A stretch of DNA of 64,000 nt from Chloroflexota bacterium (GTDB lineage: Bacteria > Chloroflexota > Dehalococcoidia > Lucifugimonadales > UBA2985). A model generated the notes under the pieces. It did no database searches. It was not told the origin of the DNA and was given only the letters and a program-made list of their open reading frames with translations. The position numbers and the translations under genes were made by a program. Below are positions 16,672 to 24,473 of this stretch, piece after piece; the stretch's first letter is position 1; every line of letters starts with the position of its first letter. The DNA lies in the NCBI GenBank assembly GCA_028877205.1, contig JAPPHY010000005.1, positions 1 through 64,000 on the forward strand. Reading direction: 5' to 3'.

Positions 16672-17397
16672 ATGATGACCAATACAAGAACTACCGGCAG
16701 GTGGCTCGCAGCCCTGCTCCTGTCCGCACTTGCACTCGCAGCCACAGCGGCCCTGCAGCCTCGCGCAGCCCACGGCCAAACAGACCTCTCGACAGCCAGC
16801 CCGGCGGCGGTTAGTGAGCCGGCCGCGGAAGCGTCCATACAATTTGCGATTGCCGCTCAAGACCACGGCGGCAGTGCCGATCACGGCGAAGGCACAGACC
16901 ACTCACCCTCGATTCTCGCCACACGGCTGATTCCGGGCATTGGGCTACTGGTGATCGGGGGGCTGCTCATGGGAGTAGCGCTGCGCATGGGCGGGTGGTA
17001 CAAGAGAAAGGGGGCGGGCGTCATGGCCGGGGGCCTGGTCGGGTTCGCCGCCGGCGTTGCGCTGGTTATAAGCGGCCTTCCTGGCGGTGGTGACGGCGAC
17101 GATGAGTTGCGCAATCCGATGCCTGCTACCGAGGAATCGATTCAGGCCGGCTTGGCGGTCTACGAGGCAAACTGCCTGTCCTGCCACGGCGAGACCGGCC
17201 ACGGCGACGGCCCGGCCGCGGCCGGGATGGACCCGCCGCCCGCCGACCTTCGGGTTCATGCACATCACCACCCGGACGCTATGCTGTTTGGGTTCGTCCG
17301 TGACGGCATTCCAGACACGCCCATGACGCCCCTCGGAGACGTGCTGACTGCGCACGAAATATGGCACCTCATCAACTACATCAAGACGTTTGAGTAG
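16672..17397 (+). CDS. Membrane-anchored c-type cytochrome
   Basis: A 241-residue protein with a signal peptide (residues 1-37), a spacer, two hydrophobic helices (about residues 83-105 and 113-135) and a C-terminal cytochrome c domain. The single haem motif is CLSCH (about 167-171). The probable axial methionine lies in the region PDTPMTPLGDVLT, and the end HLINYIKTFE is typical of cbb3/class I cytochromes. It should sit on the outer face of the membrane and carry electrons. It starts 24 bases after the peroxiredoxin-like gene, so the two are probably cotranscribed. A weak AGTAGGA precedes the ATG. Confidence 0.88.
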   Translation: MMTNTRTTGRWLAALLLSALALAATAALQPRAAHGQTDLSTASPAAVSEPAAEASIQFAIAAQDHGGSADHGEGTDHSPSILATRLIPGIGLLVIGGLLMGVALRMGGWYKRKGAGVMAGGLVGFAAGVALVISGLPGGGDGDDELRNPMPATEESIQAGLAVYEANCLSCHGETGHGDGPAAAGMDPPPADLRVHAHHHPDAMLFGFVRDGIPDTPMTPLGDVLTAHEIWHLINYIKTFE

Positions 17398-17432
17398 AGG
17401 CACGTACGCGACCAAAGCTGCCCAGGCGCGAC

Positions 17433-17460
17433 GAGGGGCCGCCGTTGACGGCGGCCCCTC
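17433..17460. terminator. Bidirectional hairpin terminator between convergent genes
   Basis: GAGGGGCCGCCG, loop TTGA, CGGCGGCCCCTC: a perfect 12-bp stem with a tetraloop. It lies in the 86-base gap between the cytochrome c gene and the VWA gene, which converge. There is no T tract, so termination strength is uncertain. Confidence 0.6.
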
Positions 17461-17483
17461 CCATAGTGTGCGGCTCAGAACAC

Positions 17484-19205
17484 CTACCTGCGGTCCAGTG
17501 CATCGTTCCTTGCCTTGATTGCCTCCGCCTGCACCGCAAGCGCCGCAAACTCCGTGACGTCCGCGTCGTCCGAAAGCATGTCCCGCAGCCGCTTCGCCTC
17601 ACTGGACACCTCCGAGAGGCTGCCCTCCCGGGCCCAGTAGCTCCCGCGTAGTAGCTCAGCGTACTCCGCCACCACCGCCGACAGCTGGTACGTGGTAGTG
17701 GCATCCTGAAAGTCCGGGTGCAGAGCGCTTCTCAGCAGCTCGCGGCTGACCTCGCTGACTACGCCAGTGTCCGGGTCTTCGTATCGTACGTAGACTGTGC
17801 CCAGGTTGCCCTCAACTCCATCGTGCAGCTTCATCTCGTACAGGGCGGTCACGCTGTGGCCTGCGCCGACCTCGCCCGCGTCCACTTCATCGTTGCGGAA
17901 GTCCTCGTCCGCAACATCCCGGTTCTCGTAGCCAAGCAGACGATAGCTCCGCACCACCTCCGGGTTGAACTCCAGCTGTATCTTGGCGTCGCGAGCAATG
18001 TCCTGGAGCGTGCCCACCAGGTCGTCCACGAATACCCGGCGGGCCTCCGCTAGCGTGTCCACGTAGTGGTAGCTACCGTCGCCGTCGTTCGCCAGGCGCT
18101 CCATGAGCACGTCGTTGAAGTTGCCCATTCCGAAACCAACAGTCGTCAGACTGACGCCCTTGTCCACATGCGGCTGGATCTCCCGCAGTATTGCGTCCGC
18201 GCCGGTCCTGCCCACGTTTCCAACGCCGTCCGAGAGCAGAAGCACTCTCGTGATGCGGCCTGCCTGTACCTGTTCGGCTGCCATCTCGTAGGCCTTGCGC
18301 AGACCGTCCTCAACGTAGGTGGAGCCGCTCGCATACAGCGAGTCGATGGCCTGCATGATGACCCGCTTCTCCCCTCCATCGGTAGGCTGCAGGACCACCC
18401 TGGCGTTGCTGCCGTAGACCACGATACCCACCTCGTCCGCGGGGCGGAGCTCGTCGACCAGCAACCTGAGCGACCGCTTTACCAGCCCGAGCCTGTTCTC
18501 CAGGTCCATCGAGCCGGACACGTCGATGGCAAAGATCAGCGTGACGTCCTGCCGGTCGTCCGCTTCTATGGTCTTCCCTTGAATGCCCACACGCAGCATC
18601 CAGTGGTTGTCGCCACCGAAGCGAGACGGCGACCCCTCCAGGCTTATGGCAAACGCGCCATCCTCCGGCGGCTCATAACCCTGCTCGAAGTAGTTGATGA
18701 ACTCTTCGACACGCACTGAGTCCGGGTCCGGCAGGTTACCGTCCTCCACGAACCGGCGCGCCACCGAGTAGGAGGCGGTGTCTACGTCCATGGCGAAGGT
18801 CGACAGGTGATCGTCCTCCGTGTCAATGAACGGGTTGACTCCGTAGTGCTGGAAGAACGTCAGGTCATACGGCTCATCGTTTACAGTCGTGGTGCCGCCG
18901 GAGGAGAACTGGCCGGCTGGGAGGTCGGCTGCGACCTCCCGATAGTCAACGCTATATTCGGCGTACATCGCCTCGGGGACAGGAGTGCCTGTTGGCGCCA
19001 TCATTGCCTCTGTCGCGATCGCGCGAGGAGGTGTGGCGGTCGGCGGCCTGTTCGTGGGCATAGCCGTAGCCTCTGCAGGCCGTGGCTCAGTGGTCTCCGA
19101 ACTCCTTGAGGGCACCGGCGTCGACGTGGGGTAGTCCCCTCCGCAGCCCACCAGTGCCAACACTGATATCGTCACAGCCACGAGAGTAACTATTCTTCCC
19201 GTCAT
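17484..19205 (-). CDS. VWA-domain lipoprotein (YfbK-like)
   Basis: A 573-residue lipoprotein of the YfbK type. The signal peptide ends in a lipobox (ALVGC), followed by a Thr/Pro-rich linker of about 60 residues. Next come the von Willebrand-associated N-terminal domain (TFAMDVDTASYSVARRF) and the VWA domain, whose metal-ion site begins DVSGSMD and continues with the later Thr/Asp positions (LSDGVGN). The C-terminal part (KIQLEFNPEVVRSYRLLGYENR) matches the DUF3520 region of this family. It is probably an outer-surface adhesion or scaffold protein. GGAGGT lies 6 bases before the ATG at 19205; the frame extends to 19325 without signal-peptide sense. Confidence 0.9.
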   Translation of the reverse strand: MTGRIVTLVAVTISVLALVGCGGDYPTSTPVPSRSSETTEPRPAEATAMPTNRPPTATPPRAIATEAMMAPTGTPVPEAMYAEYSVDYREVAADLPAGQFSSGGTTTVNDEPYDLTFFQHYGVNPFIDTEDDHLSTFAMDVDTASYSVARRFVEDGNLPDPDSVRVEEFINYFEQGYEPPEDGAFAISLEGSPSRFGGDNHWMLRVGIQGKTIEADDRQDVTLIFAIDVSGSMDLENRLGLVKRSLRLLVDELRPADEVGIVVYGSNARVVLQPTDGGEKRVIMQAIDSLYASGSTYVEDGLRKAYEMAAEQVQAGRITRVLLLSDGVGNVGRTGADAILREIQPHVDKGVSLTTVGFGMGNFNDVLMERLANDGDGSYHYVDTLAEARRVFVDDLVGTLQDIARDAKIQLEFNPEVVRSYRLLGYENRDVADEDFRNDEVDAGEVGAGHSVTALYEMKLHDGVEGNLGTVYVRYEDPDTGVVSEVSRELLRSALHPDFQDATTTYQLSAVVAEYAELLRGSYWAREGSLSEVSSEAKRLRDMLSDDADVTEFAALAVQAEAIKARNDALDRR

Positions 19206-19598
19206 TGTTGCACCTCCCGATTTTGCTGCTGGTACACGGGCCGATTTGCGCCTGAGAGCGGTGCCGGCGTCCGCAAGTCGCACTGGCCGGATTGGAGTAC
19301 ACACTAATGTACGAGTGTGCAACACTTGTCGGATTGCGCGAGAAGAATGTGTAAGATTTGCTGCCGGTTGGCAAATTACCAGCCGCTAGGAGAAGTCAGT
19401 GATCAAGGACTACGACACCGCGCGGCGAATTCCAGCGGCGTCGGCTGCCATATTGGACGGATAGCGCGCGTCGCCGCAATTCAGCCGGCGTGTGGGGAAT
19501 GAACGCGGCAGGCCTCGCTGGAGCGCCCCCGCAATCAGCCAGGAGCGACTAGTACTGGTCCTTTTGTGCGTGCGAGCGCGAGGCGGCTACCACCTTCG
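19206..19598. other. Intergenic region upstream of the VWA gene
   Basis: No established gene in 393 bases. It holds the leftward promoter region of the VWA gene, including an inverted repeat CACACT (19300-19305)/AGTGTG (19314-19319). A 21-codon open frame at 19399-19464 has AGGAGA in front of a GTG but no recognisable product. Confidence 0.4.
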
Positions 19599-19970
19599 TC
19601 ACACGTAGCGGCCCATCTGTGTGCCGCCCAGCACGTGAAGGTGCGCGTGGGGCTGGCTCTGCATGGCCTCCGGCCCAAAGTTGGACAGCAGCCGGAACCC
19701 CCGCGGGCAGTGCTCCTTGCCGGCGCGCACGGCGGCCTCGGCCACCCTGGCCATCACCGGGTCGCGCCACATCTCCTCCTGGGTCATGTGGCGTCGCGGC
19801 ATGGCCAGTAGCATCACCGGCACCCAGTCGAGCACGTTGTGGATAACGATTACGTCGTCGTCTTCGTGGACGATGCGCGCCGGCGACTCCCCGGCCACTA
19901 TGCGACAGAACTGACAGGCCACGCCGGGCCTCATCGCGGGATGGTCCCATCCCTCCCGCGATGCGCCCAT
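19599..19970 (-). CDS. HIT-family nucleotide hydrolase (HinT-like)
   Basis: A 123-residue histidine-triad protein. The active site HAHLHVLGG lies near the C-terminus, after the family segment SNFGPEAMQSQPH. The N-terminal CQFC may bind zinc, as in the PKCI/HinT branch, followed by IVAGESPARIVHEDDDVIV. Such enzymes hydrolyse AMP-lysine-type phosphoramidates. The chosen ATG at 19970 lies two bases after the stop codon of the upstream ATPase gene (TGA-GC-ATG), which suggests translational coupling; an internal ATG at 19934 is possible. It is the last gene of the rplI-dnaB-dnaD cluster. Confidence 0.9.
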   Translation of the reverse strand: MGASREGWDHPAMRPGVACQFCRIVAGESPARIVHEDDDVIVIHNVLDWVPVMLLAMPRRHMTQEEMWRDPVMARVAEAAVRAGKEHCPRGFRLLSNFGPEAMQSQPHAHLHVLGGTQMGRYV

Positions 19971-19972
19971 GC

Positions 19973-21442
19973 TCACGAGCGCGGCCCCCGACCCGCGGCA
20001 CGGTCCCGCCGTCCGCCGCGCCCGAAGCGATAGTCCGGCGCGTCCATCGGCACGACAGTCACTAGAGTGGCATCCTGGAGGCGCGAGATTAGGAATTCCG
20101 ACTGCATTGTCTCGAAGTCCGACCACGTTCTTGTGGAGTCCGACCACGTTCCTTCATACATTTCCCTAGTGGTGATGATCGTGGGCAGTCTGGCGTCGTA
20201 GCGGTGCACAAGCAGCTGCTTCAGCTTCTCGCGCGCCCAAGGCGTTACGTGCCGCATATCCGCGTCGAAGTCGCGGAGCACCAGCAGGTCGGCGTTGCGC
20301 ACTCTCTCGAACAGACGATAGTAGCTGACCGTGCTGTCTGGGCTGAAGGCGTCCCGCAGCCGGTCCAGAAGGTCTGCCGCCAGGAAGTATCGCACGTCCC
20401 GCCCCTGTCTGATCTGCGCGTCGGCAATCGCAACGGAGAGGTGGGTCTTTCCGCAGCCGCGTGGCCCCAGCAGCACTAGCCATCCCTCCGGGTCTGTCGC
20501 AAAGTTACGCGCCATACTCAGGGCAGCTCCTAAACTCTGCCTCTGGTCGTGGCCGGCCGCATTGCCCGCCGCGTCGAAGCTCTCGAACGTCATCCTGCGC
20601 CTCAGCTCCGGCTCCACCATGCCCCACTCCTCCGCCGCGCCGCGGCTGCCGCTCGCGCCCAGCGCATACGACACCGACAGCTGGGGATCCCATATCCGCG
20701 TCTGCCATCGCTCGTCCAGCGACTCAGGTGGCACGGCAATCGTGATCACGGTCGGCAGCTGCGAGAGGTGCCGGTAGTTCAGCACCTGGTACAGCTTCTC
20801 CTGCGCCCATGGCGTGCTGCTGTGGCCGCCCAAGTCATCCAGGACAAGCAGCTGTGCGGTGCGCACCTGCTCAAAAAGCTGGTCGTAGGAGATCTCGCTT
20901 GTTGGCGTGTACGTGGAGCGCAGATGGTCGAGGAGATCCGGAACAAACATGAAGAACACTGGATGGCCCCGCTCCATCACGCGGTTTGCAATGGCCGCGG
21001 CAAGGTGTGTCTTTCCGGCGCCACTGGATCCGCTGAGCACAAGCCAGCCCTGCGGCTCCTCGGCATAGACTACCGACGCGTCATGTGCGCGCCGGAACAG
21101 TGCACGATCGTCTGGGTTGGCGTTGTGTCCGTCCGGCGTAGTCGCATCGAACGTGAGGCGCGTGAGCAGTCCCATGTTGCTGTAGCGCTGCAGGCGCTCA
21201 AGGCGGGATGGGTCGTCGGCGCGATCCTGGCACCTACAAGGAATTGCCTTGCCGAAGTATGGGTGGCCCACGGGCACCTGCACCCGCACCCAGCCGAAGT
21301 CCCCGCAGATGGCACAAGCCGGCGCCTGCTGGCCCTCCTCAGCGATGTCGTAGAGCGATCTATCACGAAGGTCGGGATATTCCGCGCCTTCTGATCCACT
21401 CCCGGGCGTCAACTTTCGTAGGACGTCCCCCAGGCTCTCCAT
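19973..21442 (-). CDS. Tandem AAA+ ATPase, DnaI/DnaC-like helicase loader
   Basis: A 489-residue protein with two DnaC/DnaI-type AAA+ domains. A zinc-binding cysteine cluster (CAIC at 43-46, CRC at 69-71) precedes domain 1, which has Walker A SGSSGAGKTHL (about 137-147) and Walker B LLVLDDLG (198-205). Domain 2 repeats the pattern: GPRGCGKTHL (326-335) and LLVLRDFD (386-393), where arginine replaces the first acidic Walker B residue. Each domain has the EKLYQVLNYR or EKLKQLLVHR segment after an arginine-rich sensor region. Normal loaders have a single domain. The position behind dnaB and dnaD supports a role in loading the replicative helicase. AAGGAAGG precedes the ATG, which overlaps dnaD by 80 bases. 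Confidence 0.82.
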   Translation of the reverse strand: MESLGDVLRKLTPGSGSEGAEYPDLRDRSLYDIAEEGQQAPACAICGDFGWVRVQVPVGHPYFGKAIPCRCQDRADDPSRLERLQRYSNMGLLTRLTFDATTPDGHNANPDDRALFRRAHDASVVYAEEPQGWLVLSGSSGAGKTHLAAAIANRVMERGHPVFFMFVPDLLDHLRSTYTPTSEISYDQLFEQVRTAQLLVLDDLGGHSSTPWAQEKLYQVLNYRHLSQLPTVITIAVPPESLDERWQTRIWDPQLSVSYALGASGSRGAAEEWGMVEPELRRRMTFESFDAAGNAAGHDQRQSLGAALSMARNFATDPEGWLVLLGPRGCGKTHLSVAIADAQIRQGRDVRYFLAADLLDRLRDAFSPDSTVSYYRLFERVRNADLLVLRDFDADMRHVTPWAREKLKQLLVHRYDARLPTIITTREMYEGTWSDSTRTWSDFETMQSEFLISRLQDATLVTVVPMDAPDYRFGRGGRRDRAAGRGPRS

Positions 21443-22070
21443 GGTCTATTCCTTCCTTTTCTCCCGTCCTCAGTATAGCCTCGATGTAGCTCCACCTGCG
21501 TACGTTGCTAGCCACCGCCACTCGAAACGCCTTCTCGATCCAGTCAGCGGAGTAGGTCTCCTCCGCCTTCTTCAGAGCCTCCGCCATAATCGGAGTGATG
21601 ATGCCTACATTCTCCTCGTACAGCGCAAATATCTTGGGCTTTTCGGCTGGGGCCTGACGCTGCCTGGCAGCAGAGCTGGCCGCCACTCCAAGGCCCTTGG
21701 CCTTCAGGTGCTCGGCGGCCAAGCGGCCATCACGTGTATTGGGCATGTACACGTCCTGGCCGCCGTTGCTCCGCCTCATTCGCAAGTGTATAAGCAGCCC
21801 TAAATCCTCCAGATTCTCGAGTGCCTCGTCCAGCGCGTCTTCCGGGCGTGAGCCAGTCGACGCCAGAGCGCGACTCATCGTCCGGTCGGCCATCATCTCG
21901 CCGCGGGTTACGTAGCGCGGGAACGACCGCTTCTGCGAGTGGAGCCAGAATGCGCGGAGCAGGCACTTCAGGGCCGCCAGGTCGTCGAGTTCCTCCAGTA
22001 CCTGCCCGAACACGAGGTTTGGGAGCGGAGTGGTCTTTGAGTCGTCCGGGAAGCCGTCCTGCAGGGTCAT
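21363..22070 (-). CDS. dnaD: DnaD-like replication initiation protein
   Basis: A 235-residue protein. The N-terminal half looks like a winged-helix domain (ALKCLLRAFWLHSQK...DLGLLIHLRM). The C-terminal part carries the DnaD/DnaB2 motif: FALYEENVGIITPIMAEALKK, then WIEKAFRVAVASNVRRWSYIEAILR with the YxxxIL core near residue 200. In Firmicutes DnaD remodels DNA and helps bring the helicase to the origin. The ATG at 22070 shares one base with the dnaB stop codon (TGATG), and a GTG one codon earlier is possible. The gene lies between dnaB and the tandem loader-like gene, which supports the call. Confidence 0.85.
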   Translation of the reverse strand: MTLQDGFPDDSKTTPLPNLVFGQVLEELDDLAALKCLLRAFWLHSQKRSFPRYVTRGEMMADRTMSRALASTGSRPEDALDEALENLEDLGLLIHLRMRRSNGGQDVYMPNTRDGRLAAEHLKAKGLGVAASSAARQRQAPAEKPKIFALYEENVGIITPIMAEALKKAEETYSADWIEKAFRVAVASNVRRWSYIEAILRTGEKEGIDHGEPGGRPTKVDAREWIRRRGISRPS

Positions 22071-23428
22071 CACAGCTCCCGCGAGGGCGTGTCCTCAAAA
22101 CGGGCCATGGCGCCGTTGAATCGCAGGTTGATGTCCTCCGTCGGGCCGTGGCGGTGCTTGGCCACGATGAGTTCCGCGAGGCCCCTGGGATACTCACGGT
22201 CCGGGTACTGGCGCTCCCACTCCTCTCTCGTGTAGCGGTAGTCCTCCCGGTGCAGGAACATCACCACGTCCGCGTCCTGCTCGATGCTGCCGCTCTCCCG
22301 AAGATCGGATAGCTGAGGCCGGTGCGAGGGCCGCGCCTCCACGGCACGGCTGAGCTGGGACAACGCGAGTACGGGCACGTCCAGGTCGCGGGCGATGCCC
22401 TTCAGCGCCCGCGTGATCTCGCCGACCTCCTGCACACGGTTCTCCCGCCTGCCCGTGCCGTGTACGAGCTGAAGGTAGTCCACTATCACCAGGTCCAGCT
22501 TCCGCTCCATGTGGAGCCGGCGGGACTTGCTGCGAATGTCCACGATGCTCTGGAGAGGCGTGTCGTCCACGAAGATCGGCAGCTCCGAAAGAGTGCCGGC
22601 CGCGGTCACGATGCGCCTCTCAGCCGCGTCTCCGTACAGCCTCTGCCTCACCGCGCGAAGGTCCACGTTGGCCTCGCTGGACAGAAAGCGATGGCCTATC
22701 TGCTCACGGCTCATCTCCAAGCTGAACACAGCCACGCCGTTGCCGTGCTGTGCGGAGTTACGCGCAATGTTAAGCGCTAGCGTGCTCTTGCCAACGCTCG
22801 GGCCGGACGCCAGCACAATCATGTCCGACCGCTGCAGGCCGCCCAGCAGCTGGTCGAGGTCAGTGAAGGAAGTGTAGACTGGCGCCTGCGCCTGCTCCAG
22901 CGGGCTGTCCAGCCTGGCGCTCTCCTCCAGATACTGGTCGAGCACGTCCCGGATGGCCACGAAGTCCCGGAGCTGCTGGCCGCTGCGTATGCCGTACAGC
23001 AGGTCCTCCGCCTGCGACAGCACCCTGTCGACGTCGTCGCCGCCCTCGTAGCCCAGCGACGCAATGTCGCCCGCGGCCCCGATGAGGCGCCGCAGCGTGT
23101 GCGTCCTGCTCACTATGCGGGCGTAGTGCTCCGCGTGTGCGGACGTGGGCACGGAGTTGACCAGGTGTCCCAGGTAAGTCGGTCCGCCGATCAGTTCCAG
23201 GCGCTCAAGCATTGCCAGCCGGTGCCCCACCGTCACTGGGTTGATGGCCTCGTTGCTCTCCCACAGCGAGAGACACGCCTCGTAGCACCACCGGGCACGC
23301 TCCCCGTAGAAGTCCTCCGGGCGAAGCAGCGTGGAGACGGTCAGGATCGCGTCGCTGTCTATGAGCAGCGACCCGATGACCGACTCCTCGGCCCGTTCAT
23401 CGTGCGGGGGTAGTCTCTCTACGTACAT
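22070..23428 (-). CDS. dnaB: Replicative DNA helicase DnaB
   Basis: A 452-residue hexameric 5'-3' helicase of the replisome. The N-terminal DnaB domain begins PPHDERAEESVIGSLLID. The RecA-like domain carries Walker A GPSVGKST (about 209-216; most relatives have RPSMGKT), H2 VFSLEMS, Walker B LVIVDYLQL and the arginine-rich end SDLRESGSIEQDADVV. The closing AELIVAKHRHGPTEDINLRF is typical. The start codon follows the rplI stop codon by six bases and has no clear Shine-Dalgarno site, implying coupling. It is followed by dnaD. Confidence 0.96.
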   Translation of the reverse strand: MYVERLPPHDERAEESVIGSLLIDSDAILTVSTLLRPEDFYGERARWCYEACLSLWESNEAINPVTVGHRLAMLERLELIGGPTYLGHLVNSVPTSAHAEHYARIVSRTHTLRRLIGAAGDIASLGYEGGDDVDRVLSQAEDLLYGIRSGQQLRDFVAIRDVLDQYLEESARLDSPLEQAQAPVYTSFTDLDQLLGGLQRSDMIVLASGPSVGKSTLALNIARNSAQHGNGVAVFSLEMSREQIGHRFLSSEANVDLRAVRQRLYGDAAERRIVTAAGTLSELPIFVDDTPLQSIVDIRSKSRRLHMERKLDLVIVDYLQLVHGTGRRENRVQEVGEITRALKGIARDLDVPVLALSQLSRAVEARPSHRPQLSDLRESGSIEQDADVVMFLHREDYRYTREEWERQYPDREYPRGLAELIVAKHRHGPTEDINLRFNGAMARFEDTPSREL

Positions 23429-23434
23429 GTTCGG

Positions 23435-23884
23435 CTACTGCAACGGCTCCACCAGGAAGTTCACAGTGGCGTCCAGATCGGGATGAAGCCTGACCGTGGC
23501 CTGATACTCGCCCGGCTCGTGGATGGTGTCGCTCAGCGTTACGGTTCGCCGGTCTATCTCCACTTCCATGAGCGCCGTCAGCTCCTCGGCGAGCATTGCG
23601 TTCGTTACGGCGCCGTACAGCCTTCCGGTCGGTCCGGCGCGTAGCCTGAGCACCACCTCCGCGGCCTCCAGACGCTCGGCCAGCGCCTGCGCTCCCTCTC
23701 GCAGCTTGGACTGGCGCTCCAGTCCAACCTTGCGAATGGTCTCCAGCCTCGAAAGCTCCTGTGCCGTAGCGGCTACCGCTATCTGCTTTGGCAGCAGGTA
23801 GTTCTTGGCGTACCCGGTCTTGACCTCCTTGACGTCCCCGGCGCGTGCCACGTTGGGAACGTCCTCGAGAAATATCACTCGCAT
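23435..23884 (-). CDS. rplI: 50S ribosomal protein L9
   Basis: A 149-residue ribosomal protein bL9. The N-terminal rRNA-binding domain MRVIFLEDV...GDVKEVKTGYAKNYLLP is diagnostic, followed by the connecting helix and the C-terminal domain GRLYGAVTNAMLAEEL. The ATG at 23884 gives the canonical start and length, with AAGGGG about 9 bases upstream; the frame opens with a GTG three codons earlier. It heads the leftward cluster with dnaB, a gene order also common in Firmicutes. A TACAAT box lies on the minus strand about 40 bases upstream. Confidence 0.96.
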   Translation of the reverse strand: MRVIFLEDVPNVARAGDVKEVKTGYAKNYLLPKQIAVAATAQELSRLETIRKVGLERQSKLREGAQALAERLEAAEVVLRLRAGPTGRLYGAVTNAMLAEELTALMEVEIDRRTVTLSDTIHEPGEYQATVRLHPDLDATVNFLVEPLQ

Positions 23885-24078
23885 GGGATCCACCCCTTGT
23901 ACAGATAGTTTGTTCTATTGTAGCGGCCGAGCGGCCAAAAGAGAAGGGGGGTTGGTTGACTCCAACCGTTCCGCGGCCACCTGCTGAGGATAGCATGGCG
24001 GCATATCGCAGACTTCAAGTGGCGAAGCGGGGGTGTTTTTAGGGATTTTCGCGCCGCTCGCGCGTCCCGGTCGAAGGG

Positions 24079-24444
24079 CTATTCTCGGCGCCGGTGCACT
24101 TCCACCGCCGCGCTCTCCAGCATCGCGCCGTGGATGGGCACGTGCGGCTTGGCCACGCGGACGGTGACGGTATCCAGCGGGAAGTCTCGCAGGAGCCTCT
24201 GCGCCAGACCGTCGGCAACGCTCTCGAGGAGGTTGCGACCCTCGCCCTCCACCACCTCCCTCACCACGCCGTACACCGCCGAGTAGTCGACCGTGTCGCG
24301 CAGGTCGTCGGAGCGCCCCGGCCGGCTCAGGTCCAGCTCCATCTCTATGTCCACCACGAAGGGCTGTCCCCGCTCCTTCTCATGCGGCGTCGCGCCGTGA
24401 TAGCCATAGAACGTCATACCTTTAAGGATAATGCGGTCTGCCAT
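24079..24444 (-). CDS. folB: Dihydroneopterin aldolase
   Basis: A 121-residue folate-pathway enzyme converting dihydroneopterin to 6-hydroxymethyl-dihydropterin and glycolaldehyde. The signature opening ADRIILKGMTFYGYHGA carries the catalytic Tyr/His region. EKERGQPFVVDIEMELDL, DTVDYSAVYGVV and LLESVADGLAQRLL follow in the usual order, with the pterin-binding VAKPHVPI near the C-terminus. The length is typical. No folP or folK gene is adjacent. It follows the CitE-like gene on the same strand after 29 bases. Confidence 0.95.
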   Translation of the reverse strand: MADRIILKGMTFYGYHGATPHEKERGQPFVVDIEMELDLSRPGRSDDLRDTVDYSAVYGVVREVVEGEGRNLLESVADGLAQRLLRDFPLDTVTVRVAKPHVPIHGAMLESAAVEVHRRRE

Positions 24445-24473
24445 CTCACGCGCGGCCGTGCTTTGGCATCAGA

